Source: JBMYQA01 sp049600855 (GTDB lineage: Bacteria; Bacteroidota; Bacteroidia; Cytophagales; Flammeovirgaceae). From it: 21,043 nt of DNA. The position numbers and the translations under genes were made by a program. Shown here one piece after another: positions 1-12,700 of the stretch; the first letter of the stretch is position 1; the number at the start of each line of letters is the position of its first letter. The stretch spans positions 1 through 21,043 of the forward strand of contig JBMYQA010000084.1 of the NCBI GenBank assembly GCA_049600855.1. The letters are read 5' to 3'. Under the pieces are notes generated by a model that was given only the letters and a program-made list of their open reading frames with translations, was not told where the DNA came from and ran no database searches.

Positions 1-363
1 TTAGACCCGAATTCGGAGGAAGCTAAAATTCATTTACGGAAGATGGAAAAGCAACTCCGAACCCCTGAGGGCTTATTTTTCCGCTACAAACACAAAGATG
101 ATTTTGGGGAACCAGAAACTACCTTTTTGATTTGTGCTTATTGGTATATTGAAGCATTGGCTTGTGTGGGCAGGATAGATGAAGCCATTGAGCATTTTGA
201 GAATCTAAATCAATATTCCAATCATTTAGGCTTGTTGAGTGAGGATGTAGACGCTTCTAATGGCAGTCAGTGGGGTAATTTCCCTCAAGCCTATAGCCAT
301 GTAGGGCAGGTAAATGCGGCTTACCGCATTGCAAAAAAATTAGACCGCCCGAATTTTTATTAA
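1..363 (+). CDS. Glycoside hydrolase family 15 (glucoamylase-like) protein, C-terminal fragment
   Basis: The reading frame is open from base 1 to a TAA at 361-363, so the gene starts left of the window and only its last 120 residues are visible. These residues match the C-terminal part of bacterial GH15 enzymes, which release glucose from the non-reducing ends of alpha-glucans or cleave related alpha-glucosides. The recognisable segments are GEPETTFLICAYWYIEAL (an inner helix of the alpha/alpha barrel), the GLLSED segment and the terminal QWGNFPQAYSHVGQVNAA motif. By family knowledge the Glu of GLLSED aligns with the region carrying the general-base carboxylate; I infer this and cannot align it here. 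No signal peptide can be judged because the N-terminus is missing. The gene converges on the giant gene downstream, and a hairpin lies between them. The family call is strong; the exact substrate is unknown. Confidence 0.9.
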   Translation, partial: LDPNSEEAKIHLRKMEKQLRTPEGLFFRYKHKDDFGEPETTFLICAYWYIEALACVGRIDEAIEHFENLNQYSNHLGLLSEDVDASNGSQWGNFPQAYSHVGQVNAAYRIAKKLDRPNFY

Positions 364-377
364 TCATCTTATCATTT

Positions 378-399
378 AAGTAGGTGAGTAAAATGAATA
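378..399 (+). repeat. Dispersed 22-bp repeat, copy 1
   Basis: This 22-mer, containing AGGTGAGTAAAATGAATA, recurs with one mismatch (T versus C at its fourth base) at 15478-15499. The second copy is itself one arm of a perfect inverted repeat. The two direct copies lie about 15.1 kb apart and bracket the giant surface-protein gene. Copy 1 runs straight into the hairpin at 398-424. There is no transposase gene or clear target duplication, so it may be a REP-like or MITE-derived sequence. Confidence 0.6.
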
Positions 400-424
400 G
401 GGGCGAATGATTATTCGCCCCCTA
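398..424. terminator. Hairpin between convergent genes, candidate bidirectional terminator
   Basis: GGGGCGAAT (400-408) pairs perfectly with ATTCGCCCC (413-421) across a 4-nt GATT loop. The stem extends by TA/TA (398-399 with 423-424) past a one-base C bulge. It lies between the stop of the GH15 gene (363) and the stop of the giant gene (447), which face each other. The stem is GC-rich and strong, but no clean U-tract follows on either strand. Termination is therefore inferred from position and stability. Confidence 0.5.
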
Positions 425-446
425 CTCATTTATCGACGGATCGCTG

Positions 447-701
447 CTATTTGAGGATCACTCGCTTGCTTGCGCTCCCTTTCTTGTTTTGTATTTTGAC
501 GATATACACTCCTGTTGGTTCATCCGTTTGAATTCGGAGCTCCAACTCACGCTCATTATCGGTTTGGAAAACGACTTTGCCCATTACATCATAAATCGCG
601 ATGTGTGATTGCGCCAAGCTTTGCTGATCAAACTTAATGAATACGGTTTTTTCAGCAGCAAATACCGTAACCCCTATTGCTTCCAAATCTTCGATACCTA
701 A
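447..701 (-). other. T9SS type A C-terminal sorting domain of the giant protein
   Basis: Residues 4821-4904 begin LGIEDLEAIGVTVF and contain the family hallmarks: a beta-rich segment with HIAIYDVMGKVVFQ, then PTGVYIVKIQNKKG and a basic end, KRVILK. In the family this domain directs export through the type IX secretion system and is normally removed on attachment to the cell surface. Its presence shows that the gene is complete at its 3' end. Confidence 0.93.
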
Positions 702-3700
702 GGTAATGCAATCTTCACCGTCATCGTTAATGGTCCAGTTGAAGTTGGAAATGATATTGGCGCGTTCCGTGGCAGAATTACAGTACTTGAGGCCGATAGC
801 ATCCAAGGTCACGTTGTTTTGTAAGCTTAATGCAGACCAGCCAATGAGCGTAGCATCGTAATTGTCGATGAATATTCCTGAGCTCGTCAGCATATTTGTC
901 ATATCAGTCACATTGCTTACGTCCCAGCTTCCTAAGCTCTGATTGAAGGCCGTTGCACTTTGGAACATCCCACTCATGTTGGTGACACCAGACACATTCC
1001 ACGCACTTAAATCCTGATCGAAGGTGGTGGCGGTATGGAACAAATTGCTCATATCCGTAATGCCAGACACATTCCAAGATGAAATGTCTTGGTTGAAGTT
1101 GAATGCCGACTGGAACATGCCATGCAGATCTGTTACACTCGAAATATCCCAAGTACTGATGTCTTGGTTGAATAAACCTGCTTCGTTGAACATGTTATTC
1201 ATATCGGTGACACTGCTCACATTCCAACTACTAATATCTTGGTTAAAGAAATTTGCATTTCGGAACATTTCCCCCATATCGGTTACATTACTCACCTCCC
1301 AAGTACTGATGTCTTGATCGAAACGTAAAGCATCGCGGAACATGTTATTCATATTGGTGACACTGCTTACATCCCAAGTACTTAAATCCTGATCAAAACT
1401 GCGAGTATCTCGGAATGCATTGCTCATGTCTGTTACATTACCCACCTCCCAAGCACTAATGTCTTGGTTAAATGAATCCGTATTGTAGAACATGCCACTG
1501 ATATTGGTTACATTGGAAATGTCCCAATCTCCGATATCTCCATTGTACAGACTGTCGCCTCTAAACATCTGCGAAAGATTACTTACTCCTGATAAGTTGG
1601 GATTATCGGTAGCAGAATCCGTAAGGTTTAAACAACCATAGAAGGCATTTTCCATAGAAGTCCAACTTAAATCACCCCAAAGTTCGATGGTTTTAATCTT
1701 CTCTTTATCGCCGCTGTTGTTAAAATAAATTCGAGGGAAATCACCTAAAATCTTCACTTCATAGGTGCCTGCCGTTGCGTAGGTATGAGTAGCATCACCA
1801 GTTTGCCCAGTATCGCTTGAACCATCTCCCCAGTCAATGCTGTAATCATAGCCCGTTCCTGTGGTTGGAATGGTAATGGATTCATTGGCTGTTGTCGTTT
1901 CCCAAGTCGTAATGAAAGGGCAATTGGCTCCCGCATCAGTAATGGTCCAATTAAAATGATCAATGATTTGTTGCCGTTCCGTTTCAGCAAGGCAGAAGGT
2001 AAGGGTACTCGCTCCAAAATCTACGGAACTTTCTAAGTTTAGCTTCGACCAGCCAATGAGCGTGCTATCGTAATTTGCTGTAGATAGCCCTGAGCTATTT
2101 AGCATCCGATCGGCCCTAGTAACACGACTGATATTCCAGCTGCCAAGGTTTTGGTCAAAAGCAGTTGCCAATTGGAAAAGGTCAGCCATATTCATAACCT
2201 GACTTACATCCCAAGCACTCAAATCTTGATTAAAGCTCGTTGCGGAATGGAACAGACCATTCATATCGGTTACATTGGAAACATCCCAAGTACTCAAATC
2301 TTGATTAAAACTTGTTGCTGCACTGAATGCAAAACGCATATTCGTCACCTTACTGATATTCCAACTGCTGATGTCTTGGTTGAAGGCCCTAGCCAGCTGA
2401 AAGGTTTTTTGCATATCAATTAGATTACTCACGTTCCAGTTACTAATGTCCTGATTGAATACTTGGGCTCCACGGAACATGTCGTTGATGTTCGTCACAT
2501 TGCTGACATCCCAATTGCCAATTTGTCCGTTAAACACAATGGCATTTCTAAAGGCCGCATTCATGTTTGTGACATTAGATACATCCCAATTATTCAAATC
2601 CACATTGAGCGATCGCGCATCTCGGAACATGCTGCTCATGTCCGTTACATTGGATAAATCAGGTACATCTGTAGCTGTATAGGTGAGGTTTCTACATCCT
2701 CTGAAAGCTGCTTGCATGGAAGTCCATTCCATTTCTCCCCATTGATCAATGCTTTGGATTTTAGTGGCATCGCCTCCATTATTAAAATAGATTCGTGGGA
2801 AGTCGCCAATGATGCGCACTTCGTAAGTTCCTGGACTAGTAAAGGTATAGGTTGCATCACCTGCATAGCCACTTTCGATTTCCCCATCTCCCCAATCCAC
2901 CGCATAATTGTAACCTGTTCCTGTGGTAGGAATCGTGATGCTTTCATTGGCAGACGTAGTCGTCCAAGTCGTTACAAACTCTCGATCTTCACAATTTCGA
3001 GTATCGCCATTAATTGTCCAATTAAAATCATCCGTTAAGTTTTGGCGTTCTGCCGCACCAATACAATACATTAAACCAGTTGCTCCTAACACGACATCGT
3101 TTTTTACAGGTTGTCTGCCCCAACCGACTAAGGTAGAGTCGTAATTTGCGATAGAGAGTCCCACATTTTCAAACATCCCAGTCATATCTTCAACACTAGT
3201 GATATTCCAAGTACCCAAGTTTTGATCGAAATCAGTAGCATTCACAAACATGTAAGCCATACTCGTTACCTTACTCACATTCCATTGATCTAATGGACGA
3301 TTATAGGTAGAAAATGAGAATATAAAATCCAGAAGCTCTACATTGCTCACATCCCAACCATTGAGATCTTGATCGAATACGGTATTTCGACTAAACATGT
3401 CCCTCATATCCTTTACATTCGATACGTTCCAGTTAGTTAATGGTTGGTTAAAAGCGCTCGCATCACTAAACATGCTGATCATATCAGTGACATTACTGAC
3501 ATCCCAGTTATTGATGTTTTGATTGAATTGGTTGCTACTGGCAAACATGGCTCCCATATTTATTACACTACTCACATTCCAAGTGCCAATAGGTTGATTA
3601 AAAGCATTAGAGCCTGCAAACATGCTGCTCATATCCGTTACCTTGCTGACATCCCAATTACTGATATCTTGATTAAATGGAGAGGTCTGGAACATTCGAT

Positions 3701-6700
3701 TCATGTTTGTTACCTTACTGACATTCCAAGTACTAATGTCTTGGTTAAAGTCCGTATTGAAGAACATGCCACTCATATTTTCTACACTGCTGACATTCCA
3801 ATTACCTAATGGTTGATTGAATTTAGAGACTGAAAACATTAGACTCATGTCTTTGACATTACTTACATTCCAACTATCAATATTGTTGTTGAAGTTCGTA
3901 GCAGATGCAAACATTCGACTCATGCTGATGGTTTGAGAAAGATCGGGGATATCTGTTGCTGTGATGTTTAGATTGGAACAACCTGCAAAAGCTCTTTCCA
4001 TAGAGGTCCACTCATTGGTTCCCCATTGTTCCACCCGCAATAGATTACGAGCCCTACTACTAAAGTTGAAATAGATTTGAGGGAAATCGCCAATGATTTT
4101 TACGGTTCTAGGAATAGCATTGCCATAATTATGAGAGGCATTACCCGTAAACGCTTCAATTACTTCTGTATCGTCACCCCAATCTACAATGTAGTTATAG
4201 GTGGAGTCAGGGTGCGTTGGAATCGTGATCGTATTACTACTTGAAGCAGGTTCTATGGTCATGATAAACTCTCGGTTTCCACAATCTCGCGCATCCCCAT
4301 TAATGGTCCAATTAAATTGATTGATTAACTCTTGATGTGCGATTACGCCCAAGCAATACTTCAGGTTAACCGCATCTAATGCCACATTTGAACGAATTTG
4401 TGTTTCACCAGCACCAGCATCTAGTGTTGCCCAGCCAATGAGGGTAGAGTCGTAACTATCGGTAGACATGCCGCAGTTGTCGAGCATATCCGTCATATTG
4501 AGTACATTAGAGATGTCCCAGCTACCTAAACTTTGATCAAAAGCACTTGCTTCTTCAAATACACGTTGCATAAATAATATCTTGGTAACATCCCAGCCAT
4601 CTAAATTTTGATTAAAGCTTGCCGCTTGCTGGAACATCGCTATTACATTATTCAAACTTGCTGTATTCCAATTGCCTATGGGTTGGTTAAAAGCAGCTGC
4701 TTGTTGGAACATGGCACTCATATTAGTCACCTGACTCACATCCCAATTGCCAATTGCTCCATCAAATGCCGTTGTTGCTTTAAACATATTCGACATATTT
4801 TTGACCTGACTCACATTCCAAGCATTTAAGTCTTGATTAAAGGCCGCGGCTTCATTAAACATTTGGGTCATATCAGTGACATTAGCTACATTCCAATTGC
4901 CAATCGCTCCATTAAAGGCGACTGTTTCTTTGAACATAGAAGTCATATCTGTTACTTGGCTCACATCCCAACTGTTTAGGTCTTGATCAAAAGCTTCCGT
5001 CCCTAAGAATGTACTGGTCATATTTGTAACATTGCTCACATCCCAATTGCCTATTGCCCCATTAAAAGCTGTTGCGTTTTGGAACATTCCGCTCATATCA
5101 CTTACTTGAGATAAATCGGGGAGATCAGTAGCTTGATAAGTTAGATTGGTGCATCCTGAAAAGGCAACCTTCATGGAAGACCACTTATTGGTACCCCATT
5201 GCTCAATGGTCTGGATTTTCTCCGCATTGGTTGCGAACGCAGACCCTGTAGTATTATTTCCAAAACTGATCATTGGGAATAAGCCAACAACTTTTACGGT
5301 GTAAGTACCTGGATTAACGTAGGTATGGGTAGCATTATCCGTTTCTATGGTAGCTGCCGTATTATCTCCCCAATCTACCAAATAACTGTAAGTAGAATCT
5401 GGATGTGTTGGAATGATGATGTTTTCATTGCCCGAAGTGGTTTGCCAAGTCGTAATGAACTCCTTTCCAGCACAATCGATGATGTCCTCATTGATGGTCC
5501 AATTAAATTCCTGGATGAGGGAAATACGAGCGACAAGTCCTGCGCAATACGTAAGGTTCTTAGCACCAAGCGTAACATCTGTTGGAACTTGCATTTCTCC
5601 AGCATCTAAGCTCGCCCAGCCCATGAGCGTAGCATCGTAATTTTCTTGAGAAAGGCCACAGTTATCCAGCATATTATCCATCCTGATCACATTAGAAATG
5701 TCCCAACTAGCTAGGCTTTGATCAAAAGCAGTTGCACCTTCAAATACATGTTGTATAAATCTAATGTGCGACATATCCCAACCACCTAAATCTTGATTAA
5801 AACTGGTAGCATCTTGAAACAGGCTCTTCATATTATTCAGCATTGCCGTATTCCAGTTGCCAATTGGTTGGTTGAAGCTTGTAGCTTCTTGGAACATATG
5901 ACTCATGGTATGCACATTACCTACATCCCAATTCCCAATTGCTCCATTAAATGCTGCTGCTTTTCTAAACATCGCTGACATGTTGTTTACCTGCCCCACA
6001 TTCCAATTATTCAAATCTTGATTAAAAGCCAAGGCCTCATCAAACATTCGATCCATTCCCGTCACATTGCTTACATCCCAATTCCCAATTGCCCCATTAA
6101 ATGCATCTGTGTGTGCAAACATTGCTGTCATGTCAGTGACCTTACTCACATCCCAATTGTTCAAATCTTGATTAAAGGTTGTTGCACCTAAAAATGCATT
6201 TTCCATCATCGTAATATTACTCACGTCCCAATTCCCAATTGCCCCATTAAAAGAAGTGGCGTTTTGGAATATTCCTCTCATTCCTACCACCCGTGAGAGA
6301 TCTGGAACATCTGTTGCGTTAAGCGTGAGATTAATGCAATTTGTAAAAGAGGCATCCATTGAAGTCCACTCATTGGTACCCCATTGTTCAATAGTGAGAA
6401 TTTTTTCTCGGTTAGCATCAGACAACCCATTGGTATTCCCAAAACGGATCGTTGGAAATAAGCCAATAATTTTTACCGTATGTATGCCTGCAGTAGCATA
6501 GGTATGTGTAGCATCGCCCGTTTCTGCTGTGAGGGTACCATCGCCCCAATCTACTACATAACCGTAGGTAGAATCAACACGTGTTGGAATAGTAATGCTT
6601 TCATTGGCTGTAGTTGTTTGCCACGTAGTGATGAACTCACGATCGTCACACGATCGCGTATCGCCACTAATGGTCCAATTAAATTGGTTTGGATCAGTGA

Positions 6701-9700
6701 GTGCAATGTGCTCAAATGTTGCCGCACAATACCTGAGCCCGCCAGCTCCCAGTGTGATGTCAGTTGGAATTTGCGTTTCTCCAGCATCTAACCTTGCCCA
6801 ACCTATCAGGGTATTGTCATAGTTTTCATCTGAAAGGCCTGTGCTATTCAACATATTCAGCATAGAGGTAACCGCACTAATATCCCAAGCGCCTAAGTCT
6901 TGATTAAACTGTTCTGCGCGATTAAAAGCTGCAACCATATTGGTCACCTGACTGACATTCCAATTCCCAATATCTTGATTAAATTCTCGTGCGAAAGCAA
7001 ATGTTCCATTCATATTGGTCACCTGACTTACGTTCCAATTCCCAACATCTCTATTAAAGGCAAATGCCCGTGAGAATGTAGCCTGAAGGCTCTTTACATT
7101 ACTGACATCCCAGTTACTAATGTCTTGATTAAAAGCGGAAGTATTTGCAAAAGTACTCGAGAGGTTTTCTATAGTACTGACATCCCAATTTCCAATTGCT
7201 CCATTAAAATTCGTTGTTCTAGCAAACATCCTACTTAAGCTCGTAACCCGAGACAAATCTGGAATATCTGTGGCATTATAAGTGAGGTTTTCACATCCAT
7301 CAAAGGCTCCCGTCATCGAAGTCCATTCAATTGCTCCCCATTGCTCAATGGTTTGAATTTTGTTTTTATCGCCTGCATTATCGAAATAGATACGGGGGAA
7401 ATCTCCAAAAATTTTGATGGTATAGGTACCCGCAGCAGCATAGGTGTGTGTGGCATCTCCCGTTTCTCCTGTGCTGTTTGAGCCGTCTCCCCAATCCACA
7501 TCATAATTGTATCCAGTACCTACAGTTGGAATTGTAACGGAGAGGTCGCCTGCATCAACCGTCCAAGTGGTGACAAAGAATAGTGCATCACAATCTAATG
7601 CATCGCCAGTAATGTTCCATCCAAAATTATCAATGATGGATTGGCGTGCTGTTGCCCCATTACAGTATTTGAGGAGGGATGCTCCTAAATTCAAACCATT
7701 TTGTAGGGTTTGTGATGCCCAACCAATGAGGGTATTATCATAGTTCACTACTGAAAGTCCTGAGCCAGAAAGCATTAAGCTCATATTGCTCACTTGACTC
7801 ACATCCCAACTTCCTAAATCTTGATTAAAGGTAGGTGCACCGATGAACATATCAGACATACTGGTTACCTTACTTACATTCCACCCACTAATGTCTTGGT
7901 TAAATGCAGTTGCTCGGGCGAACATCGCAGTCATATTTTCCACATTACTCACATCCCAGCCGCTAATGTCTTGATTGAAGACAGCAGCACGATTAAACAT
8001 GGAATTCATATTGGTAACCTTGCTTACATTCCAATTGCTAAGATCTTGATTAAAGGCAGCAGCGCCTGTAAACATACCTTGCATATTTTCCACATTACTC
8101 ACATTCCAGTTTCCGATGGGGTAATTAAATGCTGATGCGTTTTGGAACATTCCACTCATGCTTATTACATTGCTCACATTCCAGCCACTAAGATCTTGAT
8201 TGAATGCAGGTGTATTCGCAAACATCAAATTCATCAGAACCACATTACTCACATTCCAGCCGCTCACATCTTGGTTAAAGGCTTCTGCCAACCCAAACGT
8301 ATTGGTCATGTTTTTTACCTGACTCACATCCCAGCTGCTCACGTCTCCATTAAACGATTTGGCTCCATTAAACAGCACGTGCATGTGGGTAACATTGCTG
8401 ACATCCCAATTATTCAGGTTTCCATTGAACGCTTCAGCTCTATAAAACATCCATGACATATTTGTCACACGTGATAAGTCAGGTGCATCAGTAGCCGTAT
8501 AGGTTAAGTTTGTACAACCACTAAATGCTTTTTCCATCGAAGTCCAGCGCATGCCTCCCCATTGGTCAATGCTAATGATTTTGTCTTTATCGCCTGTATG
8601 ATCGAAGTAAATGCGGGGGAAGTCGCCTAGAATTTTCACTTCATACTGACCTGCACTCGAATAGGTGTGTGTAGCATTTCCTGTTTGTCCAGTACTTGTA
8701 GTACCATCTCCCCAATCTACAGTATAATTGTAACCAGAACCTCTTGTTGGAATGGTAATCGATAAATCGCTGGCCGTTACCTCCCAAGTAGTGATAAAAG
8801 CAGCTAATTCACAATCGGTACCCTCATCGGTGATGGTCCAGTTGAAATTATCAATGATTGCTTGGCGTTCGTCTTCGGCATTGCAATAGTTTATGCCTAC
8901 TGCACCTAAAGAAACATTGCTTTTTAAGGATTGGGTTGACCAACCAATAAGCGTATTATCGTAATTTACGGTAGAAAGCCCAGTGTTACTGAACATGTCA
9001 TCCATGGTAGCGGCTAATTCCACATTCCAGTTGCCCAAGTTTTGATTAAAGGCGGTTGCTCCATCAAACATGTTCTGAAATTGCACCACGCCACTTACAT
9101 TCCAATCTCCAATGTCTCCATTAAAGGAAGTGGCACCAGCAAACATACGATTCATCACGAAGGCATCACTTACATCCCAATTATTCAAATTTCCATTGAA
9201 AGAAGTTGCCCCTTCAAACATGCTATTCATGGCGATGCCACTGGTCAGTTTAGGTGCGTCAGTAGCGTTGTAAGTTAGGTTACTACATCCTTTAAAAGCT
9301 GATGTGAATCCCATCCATGCTACTTCTCCCCACTGTTCAATGCTTTGGATTTTGTCTTTGTCCCCTGCATCATTGAAAAAGATGGCGGGGAAGTCTCCTA
9401 TGATTTGGACTTCGTAGGTACCTGGTTGTGCATAGGTATGTGTGGCAGGGCCTGTTTCTCCTGTGCTAGAATTGCCATCTCCCCAAACTACATCGTAATC
9501 ATACAGATTGACCAAACCTGCTCCTGATGAAGTTGGAATGGTGATGGACAAACCTCCAGCTTCTACTGTCCAAGTGGTAATGAAGGAAACCGACTCACAA
9601 TCTTGGCTATCTCCAGTAATGGTCCAGTTTTCACTATTCAGTAAATCTTGTCGGGCATCGGCACCGAGGCAATAGGTTAAACCATCCGCGCCAAGAATAA

Positions 9701-12700
9701 CATTATTCGTTAAATTTAAGGCAGACCAGCCCATGAGTGTGGCATCATAGTTTGAAGTAGATAAACCTGAATTATCCAACATATTGGACATTATACCCAC
9801 CTTTCTCACATTCCAATTTCCTAAGTTTTGGTCAAAAGCACTGGCTCCTGAAAACATGGCTGCCATCATCACGACCTCACTGACATTCCAATTACCAATG
9901 TCTTGATTAAAACTACTGGCATTATTAAACATACTGAGCATGAATTCCACCTTACTGACATCCCAATCGCTAATCGCTCCATTAAATTGTGTCGCACCTT
10001 GAAACATGCTCGTCATCACCTCCACTTGGCTCACATTCCAATCATTCAAATCCTGATTAAATGCAGTAGCATTAGAAAACATTCCTGCCATATTCGTCAC
10101 TTGACTTACATCCCAATCATTCAACGCTTGATTGAATAAGGAGGCTTCGAAAAACATGCCGTTCATATCCGTGACCTGACTCACATTCCATCCGGTAATG
10201 TCTTGATTGAAGACAGAAGCTCGAGTGAACATGCTTTTCATATCCATTACTTGACTCACATTCCACCCACTTAAATCTTGGTTGAATGCATTAGCTCCAG
10301 AGAACATAAAAGACATATCGGTCACCAGACTAGTATTCCAAGCACTGATGTCTTGATTAAAGACTGAAGCGTTTATGAACAAGCCTGCCATGTTTAGCAC
10401 TTGACTCACATCCCAATTTCCAATAGCTCCATTAAAGTCAAAACAGCTACCAAACATATTTCGCATATTGGTGACTTGCGTTAAATCAGGAGCGTCTGTT
10501 GCATTGTATGTTAGGTTAGAACAGCCCTGAAAAGCATTTTCCATCGTACTCCACGCTATATTTCCCCATTGGTCAATGCTGATGATCTTGCCCTTATCTC
10601 CTCCATTATTGAAGTAAATGCGAGGGAAATCACCAATGATTTCAACCTGATAGTTGCCTGCTGCGGCATAGGTATGTGTGGCATCTCCTGTTTGTCCACC
10701 TTCTATGGTGCCATCTCCCCAGTCAATCGTATAATTATAACCCGAACCTTCTGTTGGAATGGTGATACTTTCGTTTGCTGAGGTCGTTTGCCAAGTCGTG
10801 ATAAAGGCATTTTCTGAACAATCAAATTGGTCGTTATTAATCACCCAACTATAGGTGGAGGTGAGGGTGTTCCGCGCAGTAACAGCATCGCAATACGCTA
10901 AGTTTTGAGCACCTAAGGTGACGCTATTTTGTACCGTTTGTGCTGCCCAACCAATCAGGGTATTGTCGTAGTTTGCCAGCGATAGCCCTGTATAATCTAG
11001 CATATTATCCATGGCAGTAACCTGACGGATATCCCAATTGGCTAAGCTGTGGTCAAAGTCGAAGCAAAAGCGAAGCATGCTGCTCATGTCGGTCACTTTG
11101 CTCACGTTCCATCCGCTGATATCTTGCTGGAAGAATCGAGCATTTTGGAACATGGATTTCATGGTAGTTACATTACTCACATCCCATGCACTTAAATCCT
11201 GATTGAACAAACTATCGAAAGCAAATAGACCTTCCATGTCGGTAATGGTGCTCACATTCCAATGGCCGATTGGACTATTCATGGTTCTAGCTCCAGAAAA
11301 CATGTTTTTTAGGCTGGTTGCAGCGCTTAAATTGGGGGCATCTGTTGCGGTAATGCTTAAATTGACACAACCACTAAAAGCATTCTCCATGGTTGTCCAA
11401 GCATTATCACCCCATTCTTTTACAGTGCTGATTTTTAGCTTAATGGCATTATTGTTATCGAAATAAATGCGCGGAAAGCTTCCAGAAATCTTTACGGTAT
11501 ATGTTCCTGCAGTAGCGTACGTATGGGTAGCGTCACCCGTTTGCCCTGTATTGCTTGAGCCATCTCCCCAATCTACGTCATAATTATAGCCTGTGCCTTC
11601 TGTTGGAATGGTAATATCCAAATCACTACCTGTTACCGTCCAAGTGGTAATGAAGAACAAGCCGTCACAATCTTCCGTATCGCCTTGGATGTTCCAAGTA
11701 AAATTATCGATGATGCTTTGGCGTGCTAGGGTTGCATTACAGTATTTTAGGCCGTCAGCACCCAGCGTTACATTTGCTTGAAGCGTTTTGCTTGCCCAGC
11801 CCGTTAGGGTATTATCGTAGTTCGCAATTGACAAGCCTGAATTAGAAAGCATGTGGTGTGCAGCAAGTACATTGCCCAAATCCCAAGCTCCCAAGTCCTG
11901 ATCGAAGGCCGTTGCATTCTCAAACATGGATTCTGCGATAGTATCTTGACTCATGTCCCAAGAACCAATAGGCTGGTTGAAGGCACTTGCATTTTTAAAT
12001 GTTGAATTCGAAGCACGGATATTGCTCATATTCCAACCGCTGATGTCTTGATTGAACGTACTGGCATCTTCAAACATGCGGGCAATGACATGCACATTGC
12101 TCATATCCCAAGTACTGATGTTTTGGTCAAAAGCAGTAGCTCCCCTAAACATGGCTTCCATGGTGATTGCAGCACTGGTATTCCAATTGGTTAGGGGTTG
12201 ATCATAAGTAGCAATGCCGTCGAATAGGAAGGAGAAATCAGTCACTTTGCTTACATCCCAAGCATTTATGTTTTGCGAAAAGCTAGTCGCATTTTGGAAT
12301 AGGGCGTTCATATCTGTCACTTGACTGACATTCCATCCACTAATGTCTTGATCGAATGCGCTTGCCCCTGAAAAAGCAGCGCTCAGGTCAGTTACCTTGC
12401 TCACATCCCAAGTACTGATGTCCTGATCAAAAGCAGTTGCCTCTGCAAAAATTCCGTTGAGATCGGTCACATTACTCACATTCCATGAGCCGATGGGTTG
12501 ATTAAAGACCGTTGCACCCCAAAAAAGTTCACTCATGTCAGTGATTGTGCTGACATCCCAAGCATTCAGGTTTGCGTTCATAGAAGCGGCTCCTCTAAAC
12601 ATCCTTTTCATGCTCGTTACACCAGATAAGTCGGGTGCATCGGAAGCATTGATGACTAAATTGGAACATCCATAAAAAGCATTTTCGAAGGATGCCCATT

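Noticed and set aside
9071..9080. TGTTCTGAAA, close to the array boxes
   Set aside because: It is a single copy inside the giant gene's coding repeats with no partner 21 bp away.
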